From Lentzea californiensis (GTDB lineage: Bacteria; Actinomycetota; Actinomycetes; Mycobacteriales; Pseudonocardiaceae): a stretch of 64,000 bases of DNA. Below the pieces are notes generated by a model. That model saw only the letters and a list, made by a program, of their open reading frames with translations, was not told the origin of the DNA and searched no databases. Numbering within the stretch: position 1 is the stretch's first letter; every line of letters begins with the position of its first letter. Where the stretch lies: NCBI RefSeq assembly GCF_024648825.1, contig NZ_JANBBE010000004.1:248001-312000 (forward strand), written 5' to 3'. This document shows, piece by piece, positions 1 through 8,298 of the stretch. The position numbers were made by a program, and so were the translations under genes.

Positions 1-1402
1 ACTCCAGCTCTCGTGGCGATTCCGCGCTGCGGACCACGAACTCGTCGTCGGTGCGAGTGACCAAGGTGGACCACCGCGTGGGCTTCCCCTTGATGCCAAG
101 CAACTTGGCAACCCAGGCGTCGAAGAACTCCGACCCTCCGCAGCGGAACTGACCGCCGAGTTCCACCACCTCCACGGCACAACCCGCGGCCGCCGCAGCC
201 GCCTCGATTTCCGATCGAGATCCCATCTCGCCGGGCCGCACCGTCTGGTTCTCGTCGAGGAGGAAGACCGGTACCCAGGCGGCATCGATCAGTTCCTCGA
301 TCTGCCTGCGCGCCTTGTCCCTGACCTCCCGCTTCGTGTAGCGGTTGAGGCTGGTCTCCCTGATGCGGTGGGCCTCGTCGCAGATCAGCACGTGGAGGTC
401 GCGCGGCTCGGCTTCGATGAAGTTGTTGAAGTACTTGAACATCTTCTGCACTCGCGGATTGCGGTGACCCGCGTGCCTGCGCATGGTGTTGGTGAACGAG
501 CTGGAACCGGTCGCGTGGAAGACCTCCCTGCCCTGCCGAGCGAGTTCGCCGAGCAGGCTCAGCGCGATGACGCTCTTGCCGGAGCCGGGCCCACCGAGCA
601 CGATCACCACGGTCTGGGTCCGTGCGGCTCGGGCCTTGTCCACTGCCATCGTGACGAGGCGGTACGCGACCTGCTGCTGGTCCAGGAGCAGGAACTGTTC
701 GCGTTCCTGGATTTCCTTGGCCGCTGCGGCGAGCAGCGGCTTCGACGGGGCGTGACGCATGCCGAGGAACTCGTCGGCAGCCTGGCGGGCGCCGTCCCGC
801 GTCGCCGAGTCGCGGTCGAGCAGTGCGCGCAGCCGGTCGACCAGCTTGCTCTTGCTGTCCAGGGTGTACAGCTCGCCGAACTCGTCGACCGCGTACTGCG
901 AGATGCGCCAGACCCCGGCCTCGCGGGCGTTGTGCAGGTACGCCACACCGTGCACCGAATCCGGCTGTTCGGCGAGCGCCGGCGTCGAGTCCACGAGGTA
1001 CTCGCAGTACCTGCGGACCTGTTCGACCGGATGCAGCACGGGCTGGGTGTAGTGGTCGATTCGCACCAGATCTTCGCCGTACGGCTCGGCCTTCGACCAC
1101 TGCTTGAGCTCGACCAGCACGTAGGACGGCGCACCGTGCCCGGGATGTTGGCCGCACAGGACCACGTCCACTCGCATCGGGCTGTGCGGCAGCTTGTGTT
1201 CCAGCAACACCTCGACGTGGCCAAGGCCGGCGTCCACGAGATCGGAAAGGAACGCGGGCAGGCTGTTGCGCCAGGACCGCACCTCGCCGTTGCCGACACC
1301 GGCCTCGAACTGGATCCGCGCCTGCTCCGCGAGCACGGTGTGCAGCCGGTCGGCCAGGGCATCGGCGAGCAGTGCCTCGGCACTGCGGCGGACGAGAGCC
1401 AC
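1..1402 (-). CDS. DUF2075-type nuclease-helicase fusion, 3' end outside window
   Basis: About 467 residues are visible; the C-terminus lies beyond base 1. The N-terminal part looks like a PD-(D/E)XK nuclease fold, with an Asp in RVDVVL (about residue 79) followed by VLVELKQW (Glu98, Lys100). The second half is a P-loop NTPase: Walker A GGPGSGKS around Lys276 and Walker B with DEAH at 342-345. This arrangement is known from DUF2075 / Schlafen-group-3-like DNA/RNA helicases, whose roles are poorly defined and often discussed in repair or defence. The GTG at 1402 follows a GGGGGA purine run; no ATG lies nearby in this frame. It points away from the next genes, so no partner is evident. The family call is strong; nuclease activity is inferred from the motif only. 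Confidence 0.85.
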   Translation of the reverse strand, partial: MALVRRSAEALLADALADRLHTVLAEQARIQFEAGVGNGEVRSWRNSLPAFLSDLVDAGLGHVEVLLEHKLPHSPMRVDVVLCGQHPGHGAPSYVLVELKQWSKAEPYGEDLVRIDHYTQPVLHPVEQVRRYCEYLVDSTPALAEQPDSVHGVAYLHNAREAGVWRISQYAVDEFGELYTLDSKSKLVDRLRALLDRDSATRDGARQAADEFLGMRHAPSKPLLAAAAKEIQEREQFLLLDQQQVAYRLVTMAVDKARAARTQTVVIVLGGPGSGKSVIALSLLGELARQGREVFHATGSSSFTNTMRRHAGHRNPRVQKMFKYFNNFIEAEPRDLHVLICDEAHRIRETSLNRYTKREVRDKARRQIEELIDAAWVPVFLLDENQTVRPGEMGSRSEIEAAAAAAGCAVEVVELGGQFRCGGSEFFDAWVAKLLGIKGKPTRWSTLVTRTDDEFVVRSAESPRELE

Positions 1403-1506
1403 GAATGTTCCCCCACTTGGGCACGCGAAATACACGTGCGGGTGGGGGCAACGACGAGGTGACTTGTTCGGTCGCGCTCGGTGCCCGTCGGGCCGCAGTC
1501 AGCAGG

Positions 1507-1955
1507 TTACCGGCAATCGATCAACGCCGCGGAGAGCCGCAAGATCTCGTGCACCCAGTCGTCGCCGAAGTCGTAGACGTAGACGTAGACGTAGACGTAG
1601 TGGAGGGTGCTTCCCGGCTCCGGCAGTCCTGCCGACTGCTCGTTGCTCACCACCCCGGAAGGGACCTCGAACTGGTGGAGGTGGCTGTTATCCCACTCGA
1701 ACGAGCTCTGGATGATCCGGTGCAGCGACTCGAGCGTCGTCTGTGCGGGTACTTCGATCCGTCGCCAGATCAGCGGGTCGGACCCGACCAGTGTGATCTT
1801 GATCCGGAACGTACCGGCTCCCGGCTCGGTGACGGCAGCTTCACCTCGGTTGGCTGGGGGAAGCCTGAATTGGAGGTGGTCTGGTGTTTCGGTGCGGGGC
1901 CACGCCTGTCGTTCTTCTTCGTGCGCTTTCGGCTCACCAGGCTCACAGAAGCCAT
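1507..1955 (-). pseudogene. Decayed pRiA4b ORF-3-like (PRiA4_ORF3) gene
   Basis: One minus-strand frame carries the family core: FRIKITL, DPLIWRRIEVP, SLHRIIQSSFEWDNSHLHQF and YDFGDDWVHEI, as in plasmid pRiA4b ORF-3 proteins. This frame has a TGA upstream and no ATG or GTG before the domain. The only good start (ATG 1955, Lys/Arg-rich leader) is in another frame, so a frameshift separates leader and domain. The C-terminus stops 11 residues after DFGDDWVHEI, whereas relatives usually continue with a Cys-containing segment. A hexanucleotide repeat has expanded the YVY segment. Both ends are therefore abnormal and I call it a pseudogene. The family is sometimes associated with mobile elements; its function is unknown. 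Confidence 0.7.
1573..1600. repeat. Hexanucleotide tandem repeat GTAGAC x4.7
   Basis: Four full GTAGAC units plus GTAG stand in tandem. On the minus strand they encode alternating Val-Tyr just before the DFGDDW motif of the pRiA4b-like remnant, giving YVYVYVYVYDFGDD where relatives typically have one or two such residues. This is consistent with slippage in a gene no longer under selection. Confidence 0.9.
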
Positions 1956-2062
1956 GTATTCACTCTTCTGCTCAGCCTGTGACACGGGGCGTCTCAGCAC
2001 TGTCGCACCGGATCGCTACCCTTGAGCACGTCGATGTGACGACTACCGCAGGGAGGGTCGGC

Positions 2063-3394
2063 GTGGGCAAGCGCAACCGCGAGAAGCGGGCTGCGAAGAA
2101 GAAGGCCAAGGCGACTCGTGGCCCGACGCCATCCCGGCAGGACTTCGACGAGTACGACGAGCCGTGGGCCATGCCCCCTGTCGTGGCGCCGGAGATGGTG
2201 GCCGAGGGACTGTTGCAGGCCGCCTACGTCCATGATTCCGACACGGAGTTGGTGGATGGAACCGTGGCCGACCTCGCGGGCCGTGCGCCTGTCGCCGACC
2301 GCCGGACGGTGGCCATCGGTGCTGGGATCGCTCTCGCCGCGACGGTCGACATGGTGTGGAAGCGGGGCTGGACGCCCGTCGACGTGCGGGAACACCTCGC
2401 TCGGACCGCCGACGCGGCGGTGGGCAACCTGCTGGTCGACGAGATCGCCGCGGACACCGCGAAACACGCTCCGTCCACTGTGGACCAGCGGTGGACGGCG
2501 CAGGTGCGCGAGCTCGGCGCCGAGGTTTGGTGGGAGCACGGCGTTCCGCGGCTGTTGCAGTGGGCGGATCGCCACGGGGCTGATCTCGACCGTGCGCTGC
2601 GGACCGCGATCGCCCTGCTGGCCGAGTTGATGAAGCTGCCCGAGCTGCCGGTCATCATTCCGACGCCGGGGTCGGCGTCCGCGCGCTCGTCGGCGTCGGT
2701 GAGCGGGGTGGACCAGAAGGTGCTGGCGCGGGTACGGGCGTTGCTGGCCAAGGCGGAGTCCACGCAATTCCCTGAGGAGGCCGAGGCGCTGTCGGCCAAG
2801 GCACAGGAACTGATGAACCGGCACGCCTTCGAACGGGCCGTTCTGGACGCCGACGAGCATCGGAAGCAGACTGCGGCCTCCACGCGGATGTGGCTCGACG
2901 CGCCCTATGTCGACGCCAAGTCGCATCTGGTGGCCGCGATCGCCAGGGCCAACCGGTGCCGGGCGGTGTTCTACTCGAAGATCGGGTTCGTCGCGCTGGT
3001 CGGGGAGTCGATGGACCTGGAGATCACCGAGTTGCTGACCACCTCGCTGCTGGTCCAGGCCACCCGCGCGATGGTCGCCGAAGGCAGCCAGGCCACTCGT
3101 GCCGGCACGTCGCGCACCCGGTCGTTCCGGCAGTCCTTCCTGATCTCGTACGCCACGCGGATCGGGGAGAGGCTCCGGGAGGCCGCTGATCGGGTCCACG
3201 ACCCGGTCGAGGACGAGCGGCTGCTCCCGGTACTGGCCGAGCGTTCCCGGGTGGTCGAGGAGACGTTCCGGGAGATGTTCAGCGATCTCGTCCAGAGGTC
3301 GGCGACGGTCACCAACGGTGCGGGGTGGGATGCGGGTCGCGCGGCCGCCGACCGCGCGGACATCACCGTGGGGCGCCAAGCCGTCGATGCTTGA
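2063..3394 (+). CDS. DUF2786 domain protein
   Basis: 443 residues. The start is GTG 2063, nine bases after a GGGAGGG ribosome-binding site. The N-terminus is strongly basic (GKRNREKRAAKKKAKA). A DUF2786 domain lies at about residues 217-261: KVLARVRALLAKAEST, then EEAEALSAKAQELMNRHAF. The flanking regions are helical and soluble, with no membrane segment. DUF2786 is widespread in actinobacteria and phages, but its biochemical role is unknown; the basic tail suggests nucleic-acid contact, which is inference. The gene stands alone between a minus-strand remnant and a convergent membrane-protein gene. Confidence 0.8.
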   Translation: MGKRNREKRAAKKKAKATRGPTPSRQDFDEYDEPWAMPPVVAPEMVAEGLLQAAYVHDSDTELVDGTVADLAGRAPVADRRTVAIGAGIALAATVDMVWKRGWTPVDVREHLARTADAAVGNLLVDEIAADTAKHAPSTVDQRWTAQVRELGAEVWWEHGVPRLLQWADRHGADLDRALRTAIALLAELMKLPELPVIIPTPGSASARSSASVSGVDQKVLARVRALLAKAESTQFPEEAEALSAKAQELMNRHAFERAVLDADEHRKQTAASTRMWLDAPYVDAKSHLVAAIARANRCRAVFYSKIGFVALVGESMDLEITELLTTSLLVQATRAMVAEGSQATRAGTSRTRSFRQSFLISYATRIGERLREAADRVHDPVEDERLLPVLAERSRVVEETFREMFSDLVQRSATVTNGAGWDAGRAAADRADITVGRQAVDA

Positions 3395-3423
3395 GCGTCA
3401 CCGGTCCAGGTTGCCGGGCCTGA

Positions 3424-4317
3424 TCACCTGACGGGCATGAAGCGCGGTGGCAGGCCGGGGTTCTCCAGGCCGTGGATCCGCGACTTGTCGTAGAGCGGCT
3501 TGGCGACCAGCGCGACACCGCCGGCGACCAGCAGGACCATCAGCGTCTTGGCGAACCGGTGTTCGTAGGGCCGGTCCACGGACTCCCAGGTCGATCCCGT
3601 GAAGGTGACCGGTCTGCGCGTGCCTGCATCTGCGGCGGTGAACTGCGAGTGGCTCATGGTCTGGACTACCTCGCCGCCGGTGTCCGGGGTGATGGTGACG
3701 GCGCAGCGCCAGGACGCTCCCAGGTATCGCCAGTCGCGGTCGCAGGACGTCACGACACCGGTGCCCTCGGCGGGCCGGGGCCAGAAGTCAGCGCGGGCGG
3801 CGATCAGCAGGCCGTAGGTGAAGTGGGCCCCGGCGAAGGCGAGGAGACCTGCTCCGGCGTACCAGCGGGCGTGCCCGCGGAGGCGGCTCACCTCCGCCCG
3901 CAGGCCGCCGCGGCGCGAACGGCTGTTCTGCCACCAGATGCCGGCGCCGAGGAGACCGGCGCCAATGAGCACGACGGCGCCCATGGTCGGCCACGGTGCG
4001 GGGGTGAACGACGCGCGGGCCGGTGTGAAGTCGAGCGGGCCCAGGCGTTGCATGGGTACGGACGTGTCGGCCGGGGTCAGCAGCGAGGAGTCGCTGGTGA
4101 ACCGCGTCTGCACGCCGTGGGTGTCGGTGACGATCGCGCTGCAGCTCCAGCGGGTGCCCAGGAGGAGCCAGTTGCGCTCGCACTGGATGTTCTCGGCTTG
4201 GGCGACCGCGGAGCCTCGGGGGCCGTGGTCCTCCCAGAACAGCAGGAGGAACGCGGCGCCGTACAGGCAGAGGGTGAGCCAGGCGAGGGCGAGCCACCGC
4301 TGGTGATGTCCTTTCAC
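3424..4317 (-). CDS. Four-TM membrane protein with two Cys/Trp extracytoplasmic domains
   Basis: 297 residues, last gene of the minus-strand operon that begins at 6880. Probable membrane segments lie near residues 8-27, 113-130, 153-175 and 258-275. Each pair encloses an extracytoplasmic loop with the same pattern: C-x-R-x-W-x(4)-G-x-x-W-x-C (CERNWLLLGTRWSC in loop 1, CDRDWRYLGASWRC in loop 2). A third copy is in the shorter membrane protein at 5644-6129, so this gene looks like an internal duplication of that unit. The two cysteines could form a disulfide outside the membrane. No enzymatic motif is visible. A role with the adjacent WXG-type protein at the envelope is inferred from position. 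Confidence 0.7.
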   Translation of the reverse strand: MKGHHQRWLALAWLTLCLYGAAFLLLFWEDHGPRGSAVAQAENIQCERNWLLLGTRWSCSAIVTDTHGVQTRFTSDSSLLTPADTSVPMQRLGPLDFTPARASFTPAPWPTMGAVVLIGAGLLGAGIWWQNSRSRRGGLRAEVSRLRGHARWYAGAGLLAFAGAHFTYGLLIAARADFWPRPAEGTGVVTSCDRDWRYLGASWRCAVTITPDTGGEVVQTMSHSQFTAADAGTRRPVTFTGSTWESVDRPYEHRFAKTLMVLLVAGGVALVAKPLYDKSRIHGLENPGLPPRFMPVR

Positions 4318-4345
4318 GACAACGATTCCCTGGCAATCCGTTTCG

Positions 4346-5647
4346 TCATTTGTTGTCTTTGGGGTCTTGGTGACCTCCGTTGCCCACCGACTTGTTCAGC
4401 TCTTTCCCCAGTTCCTTCGCCGGGTGGACCAGATCGCCGTAGTTCGGCATCAGATGGCTGATGTCCCGGCTGGCCACGGCACGCACCCAGTTCTGACCGT
4501 CGAGCACGCCCTTGCTCATGGGTGAGTCCACGCGGTCCGCGGCGCGGCCGGCCGCGTAGCCGGGATCGCCCATGTTCTCCTTGCGCGTGGTGAGCGGCGG
4601 CTGGTTCATTTTGTCGTAGAAGTCCTTGACCTTCTGCTTGCGCGCGGGACCGTTCTCCTTCACGCGGTTCGCCCAGTCGTCGACCTTCCGGCTCGTGCGC
4701 TGGGCGAGGTCGTCGACCTTGTTCATCGCGTTTTCGACGCCGTCCTGCACGCGCCTGCTCGCGTTGCCGAGTCCTTCGCCGACGTTGTCGAGCGTGTCGG
4801 CCCTGGACACCTTCGTGGCGGAGTCGGACGCCATTTCCGCCGCGCGCTGGTTGCCGTAGCGGCTGTTCGGCATCTGCCTGCTCAGTGCCGCCAGTTCGTC
4901 GGCCTGCCTCCGCATGGCGTCGCCCGCGCTCTTCGCCAAGGAACCGAGATTGTCGAGCGCCTTGAACAGCTTCGCCAGGAAACGCGCGATCTTGGTGCCG
5001 ATCTCGACGGCCTTGGTGACGGCGCGGGTGATGAAGGCGGCGATCGACGCCCCAGCGGTGGGGATGGCCGATGCGGCGGCCGGGATGCCCCACATCAGCA
5101 GGGTGCCGGCGAGGTCGGCCAGCAGATCGCGGATCAACGCCCTGGTGGCGGCGACGATAGCGCCGGCCACCTTGATCTTGTTCGCTGCGGAGGATGCTGC
5201 GGCCGAAGAGCCCTCCAGTTGGGCGACCAGGGTGCCGCACCGGGTCCGGTACGCCTCGGCGGCGTCGCCGGTCCAGTCCGCGAGCGACTTCGCCTGGTTG
5301 CTGTAGGTGGTGGCCTCCTCGCTCAGGCGCTTGGCGATGTTCTCCCAGGTGTTGCCTATCGCCTCGATCGCGGGCGGGTCGCCCGCGAGCTTGTCGAAGG
5401 GCTCGCGGACGAACCCGACGTTCTCGATGATCCAGCCGACGACGGACGAGGCGAGAGTGCCGAGCGGGTCGGTGAGCAGGCCGGCGACGTCGAGGACCAT
5501 CGCGGCGCTGTCGATGCCGAGGGCGACCGGGTCGATTTCCTTGCCATCGGTGAAGTGCTTGACCAGGTCCTCACCGGTGTCCACGAAGCCGGCCCCGGCG
5601 AACAACTTCTTGTCGTCCTCCTTCTTGGCGATCAACGGGTTGCTCAC
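4346..5647 (-). CDS. WXG-type helical protein, putative type VII substrate
   Basis: 433 residues from GTG 5647, whose GTGA overlaps the TGA of the upstream gene, so translation is probably coupled. The protein is almost entirely helical and Ala-rich. ADWTGDAAEAYRTRC has the WxG turn between two helices seen in WXG100/LXG-like type VII secretion proteins. It is followed by a long hydrophobic Ala/Ile stretch (around residues 150-215), then a charged helical tail with NRVKENG and a Gly/Asp C-terminus. No known toxin domain is evident at the C-terminus. The neighbouring EspC-like and YbaB-like genes support a type VII context. No ESX ATPase or channel gene lies in this window. Confidence 0.65.
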   Translation of the reverse strand: MSNPLIAKKEDDKKLFAGAGFVDTGEDLVKHFTDGKEIDPVALGIDSAAMVLDVAGLLTDPLGTLASSVVGWIIENVGFVREPFDKLAGDPPAIEAIGNTWENIAKRLSEEATTYSNQAKSLADWTGDAAEAYRTRCGTLVAQLEGSSAAASSAANKIKVAGAIVAATRALIRDLLADLAGTLLMWGIPAAASAIPTAGASIAAFITRAVTKAVEIGTKIARFLAKLFKALDNLGSLAKSAGDAMRRQADELAALSRQMPNSRYGNQRAAEMASDSATKVSRADTLDNVGEGLGNASRRVQDGVENAMNKVDDLAQRTSRKVDDWANRVKENGPARKQKVKDFYDKMNQPPLTTRKENMGDPGYAAGRAADRVDSPMSKGVLDGQNWVRAVASRDISHLMPNYGDLVHPAKELGKELNKSVGNGGHQDPKDNK

Positions 5648-6129
5648 GGGTTCGTCTCCAGGTTCGGCCGAGGCTGCTCTTGTTCTTCCGCGCCGCCAGG
5701 CTTCTTCTTCCGGAACATGCGGAGGGTGATCAGGAACGCGATCGCCGATGGGATCACGATGCTGAGCGCGGCGAGAGCTTTGACGGGTTCGCGTCGTTCG
5801 GCGAGTGCCCATTCGTCGGACGCTGCGTACGACCTGCTGAACCGCACCGGGTTGATGGTCATCGGAACGCGCTTGCCGATGTCGGTGGGCGTGAGCGAGG
5901 AACTGCCGTTGCTGTAGTGAAAACGCTCGCCTTCGTTGGAGACGATGGTGGCGTCGCAGCGCCAGAGCGCTCCGAACGCCCACCAGTTCCTGGAGCAGGA
6001 GATGTTCTCCGCGTAGCCCTTGGTTTCTCCACCGGAGCCCGCCTCGTTGTTGAAGAAGCGGGGGCCCGCCTGGGCGAGGTAGAGGGCGACGACCCAGAGG
6101 ACCACGGCGATCGCGACGCGTTTGATCAT
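5644..6129 (-). CDS. Two-TM membrane protein with one Cys/Trp extracytoplasmic domain
   Basis: 161 residues from ATG 6129, which overlaps the stop of the preceding gene. Membrane segments lie at about 4-24 and 114-134. The loop between them carries CSRNWWAFGALWRC followed by SNGSSSLTPTDIG. This matches loop 1 of the protein at 3424-4317, which shares the AENIxCxRNW start and the SSxLTPxD segment. The short C-terminal tail is Lys/Glu/Gln-rich and probably cytoplasmic. The family is not named with confidence here. Tight coupling on both sides places it in one functional unit with the WXG-type and EspC-like genes. Confidence 0.7.
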   Translation of the reverse strand: MIKRVAIAVVLWVVALYLAQAGPRFFNNEAGSGGETKGYAENISCSRNWWAFGALWRCDATIVSNEGERFHYSNGSSSLTPTDIGKRVPMTINPVRFSRSYAASDEWALAERREPVKALAALSIVIPSAIAFLITLRMFRKKKPGGAEEQEQPRPNLETNP

Positions 6130-6431
6130 CCGTGCACTCCCCGGAGTGCGTCGCGGTTGCCCTCGTCGGTCTGCTGGTAGGTCTCCGCGGTGGAGCAGAG
6201 GCTGTTGCCGGTGGCCTCGAACGCCTTGGGCAGTTCGGCGAGCAGCGACTTGGCCTTGTCCAGTTCGTCGTTGAAGATGAACGACCACCGCTGGCAGAGC
6301 TCACCCATCACGGTGGGGCCCAGGCTCACCTGGGAGGCGGAGGTGACCTCCTGCAGGGACGGCGAGAGCCCGCCGACGATCTGCTTGCCGTGGGCCGCGA
6401 TGGCCTCGGACTGCGCCGCGAAGCCGGTCAT
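6126..6431 (-). CDS. EspC-like / WXG100-like small secreted protein
   Basis: 101 residues, ATG 6431. The protein starts directly with a helix (FAAQSEAIAAHGKQI), has a central turn with conserved hydrophobics, and a second helix (WSFIFNDELDKAKSLLAELPKAFEATGNSL) ending YQQTDEGNRDAL. Size, composition and end match the EspC/ESX-1 excreted-protein family, which lacks a signal peptide and uses type VII secretion. It overlaps the YbaB-like gene (ATGA at 6428-6431) and the downstream membrane gene, so the four are very likely co-translated. Its probable partner is the larger WXG-type protein two genes on. Confidence 0.75.
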   Translation of the reverse strand: MTGFAAQSEAIAAHGKQIVGGLSPSLQEVTSASQVSLGPTVMGELCQRWSFIFNDELDKAKSLLAELPKAFEATGNSLCSTAETYQQTDEGNRDALRGVHG

Positions 6432-6880
6432 CGCAGCACCGAGCTTCCGCCGAAGTCGTCGTCATCGCCCCGGGGTGGTGCGGGACGGCCTGGGGCGGGT
6501 GGCGGCTCGGCGACGGTGCCCGCCGGGTCGATCACGGCGATGCCCCGCTCGACCTGCTCGCGCAGGAAGGCCATGCCCTCGCCGTCGCCGAGGATCGGGC
6601 GCATCGTGTCCTCGATCTTGCGGGCGGCCTCCACCTGGGCGCGGCGGATGGTGTCCATGATCGTGCGACCCAGGGCGGTGTGGCCGAGGTCGTCGGCGCG
6701 TGGGGTGAGCTGGAGTGACTCGATCCGGCCGCCGGAGCCCACGGTGACGATGACCGAGCCGTCGGGGCTCTGGGCCTCGGTGCGGGATTCGCGGAACGCC
6801 GTCTGAATGGCGTTCGCCTGTTCCTGGGCCTGGTGCAGGCGCTGTTCGAAGTTCGCGAGGAACGCGTGCGGATCGGTCAC
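6428..6880 (-). CDS. YbaB/EbfC-family protein, first gene of operon
   Basis: 150 residues, ATG 6880. The central region (DGSVIVTVGSGGRIESLQLTPRA, with positions split by a Gly turn) is the strand-turn-strand core of YbaB/EbfC nucleoid-associated proteins, flanked by N- and C-terminal helices. A Pro-rich, then Asp-rich tail ends the protein. In Pseudonocardiales and other actinomycetes YbaB-like genes often head clusters of WXG/EspC-like genes, which fits here. Whether it binds DNA or acts as a chaperone for the small helical partner is open. It shares a 56-bp divergent promoter region with the gene at 6937. Confidence 0.8.
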   Translation of the reverse strand: MTDPHAFLANFEQRLHQAQEQANAIQTAFRESRTEAQSPDGSVIVTVGSGGRIESLQLTPRADDLGHTALGRTIMDTIRRAQVEAARKIEDTMRPILGDGEGMAFLREQVERGIAVIDPAGTVAEPPPAPGRPAPPRGDDDDFGGSSVLR

Positions 6881-6936
6881 GATCGAATGATCGCATTCGT
6901 ACGAACTCTGCGCGCACGGTTCGGCACAATGCGTGC

Positions 6937-7488
6937 ATGGTGAAGCCGTTCATCACTCGGGAGATGCGGGAACGTGCCCGTCGCGCACCCAACAGCTGGT
7001 TGCACGTGGTCGATCCGGCCCACGACGGTGCCTCCACCGAGGCGGTGATCGGGCGTTATCTCGTGGATGTGCGGGGCGAGATCACTGATCAGTACGTGCC
7101 GAATCCCCGATATCAGGCAGGGGAGATCACCTTCGAGAACGACCTCGAGTCGTTGATGTACCTCGTGCACCGCGGGTACGCCGACAAAGCGGAACTGGTC
7201 GACGCGGTGCTGGCGGCCGAACTCGTGCTGCCTGCCGATCCCGCTCGCGAACCGAGAAAGCATCTCGTCATGCGCGGGGACGTCGTGGACGTCTTCGCGT
7301 CGGAACGAGCGCGGCCACGGGACTGGCCGCCGCACTGGCACCGGTTTCGCGGGGTGGAGCTGGCCGTCGTCGTGGACGCGCTGGAGCAGCCGGTCACGGT
7401 GCTGGTGACCGCGCGGGGCGGGGTTCAGTTCGAGATACCGGGCGACCTGCTGGTGGACGGGCTGCGCGAAGTGATCACGATGGGGTGA
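6937..7488 (+). CDS. Type VII secretion system-associated protein
   Basis: 183 residues, ATG 6937. The N-terminus ITREMRERARRAPNSWLHVV followed by DPAHD and a VxGRYLVDxRGEI segment is typical of the family annotated in Streptomyces and relatives as type VII secretion system-associated protein. The C-terminal half has PPHWHRFRGVELAVVVDAL and ends in a short beta-rich stretch. It is soluble, with no signal or membrane segment. It is divergent from the YbaB-EspC-WXG operon, 56 bases away, which supports the link. The molecular role is unknown; the family name is given from memory of the pattern. Confidence 0.6.
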   Translation: MVKPFITREMRERARRAPNSWLHVVDPAHDGASTEAVIGRYLVDVRGEITDQYVPNPRYQAGEITFENDLESLMYLVHRGYADKAELVDAVLAAELVLPADPAREPRKHLVMRGDVVDVFASERARPRDWPPHWHRFRGVELAVVVDALEQPVTVLVTARGGVQFEIPGDLLVDGLREVITMG

Positions 7489-7551
7489 TCCACGTGGTGG
7501 CGTTGGACGACTGACGGACCGCGTTGCGCCGATCGGCCTAATCTCCCCGCC

Positions 7552-8184
7552 ATGCGGACGAGGCTGACCCCCATGCAGCAGGCGGTGGTGGATGCCGGGC
7601 GCCCGTTGCCGCAGTTCACTGATCCGCTGGAGGTCGAGCTCCACGTCAGCGCCTTCGTGGGGCCGTTCGCGGACAACGAGGAGCTGTGGGAGGTCGTCGT
7701 CCGGCACCTGGGGGAGGTGCCGAGCCGGCGCAGTGCGGCGTTGCTGACGGCGCTGGGGCACCTGTTGCCCGGGCAATCTGGGGTGTGGGCTCAGGAGGCC
7801 GCGCGTCGTCAGGCTGAACCGAGGTGGGATCTGGGAGCGCTCACGTTCGGGGAGTGCTGGATCGGTGACCGATCGATCGACGCGGGATATCTGGCACTGC
7901 TGTGCAGCTATTCGTACGGCGACTCGCCTCATGCCATGGTTTTCATGATCGATGAAATCAGTGGGAGCCTCACGCGGCACGCGTTTCTGACGCGGCAGGT
8001 GGAGGAGGCGCTGGCTCGGCTGCGGGACGAGATGCGGTTGGAGCTGATCACGCCGGTGGCCGCTCATTGGCTGCTCAGCCGCAGTTACGACCGGTTCGAG
8101 CGGCGGCCTGGGCTCGGGGTGAGCATGGACGTGCACCAGACCCGGTTGGTCGCGCGAAGGCGAATCGCACTCGCGATGAATTAG
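7552..8184 (+). CDS. Hypothetical soluble protein
   Basis: 210 residues, ATG 7552, 63 bases after the type VII-associated gene on the same strand. It is a mixed alpha/beta protein without signal peptide or membrane helix. Notable segments are a helical start (LTPMQQAVVDAGRPLPQF), an acidic strand region with YLALLCSYSYGDSPHAMVF and a basic C-terminus (QTRLVARRRIALAMN). I do not recognise the family. It may belong to the same transcription unit as 6937-7488, but nothing beyond spacing shows it. Confidence 0.6.
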   Translation: MRTRLTPMQQAVVDAGRPLPQFTDPLEVELHVSAFVGPFADNEELWEVVVRHLGEVPSRRSAALLTALGHLLPGQSGVWAQEAARRQAEPRWDLGALTFGECWIGDRSIDAGYLALLCSYSYGDSPHAMVFMIDEISGSLTRHAFLTRQVEEALARLRDEMRLELITPVAAHWLLSRSYDRFERRPGLGVSMDVHQTRLVARRRIALAMN

Positions 8185-8298
8185 GTGCCTGTGCGAGTCG
8201 CAACGTGATGATTCATCCGACTGTGCACATTGTCTGTAGCTCGATCGTGGGTCGGCTATTACTGTCCGGGTGGTCGATCACAGGGCGGAGGGATGGTC

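Noticed and set aside
368..1462. Long plus-strand open frames over the first 1.4 kb
   Set aside because: They are antisense to the DUF2075 gene, which has Walker motifs, an ExK nuclease-like segment and a ribosome-binding site.
1994..3379. Long minus-strand open frame opposite the DUF2786 gene
   Set aside because: High-GC shadow: Arg/Pro/His-rich, no domain, while the plus strand encodes a recognisable DUF2786 motif.
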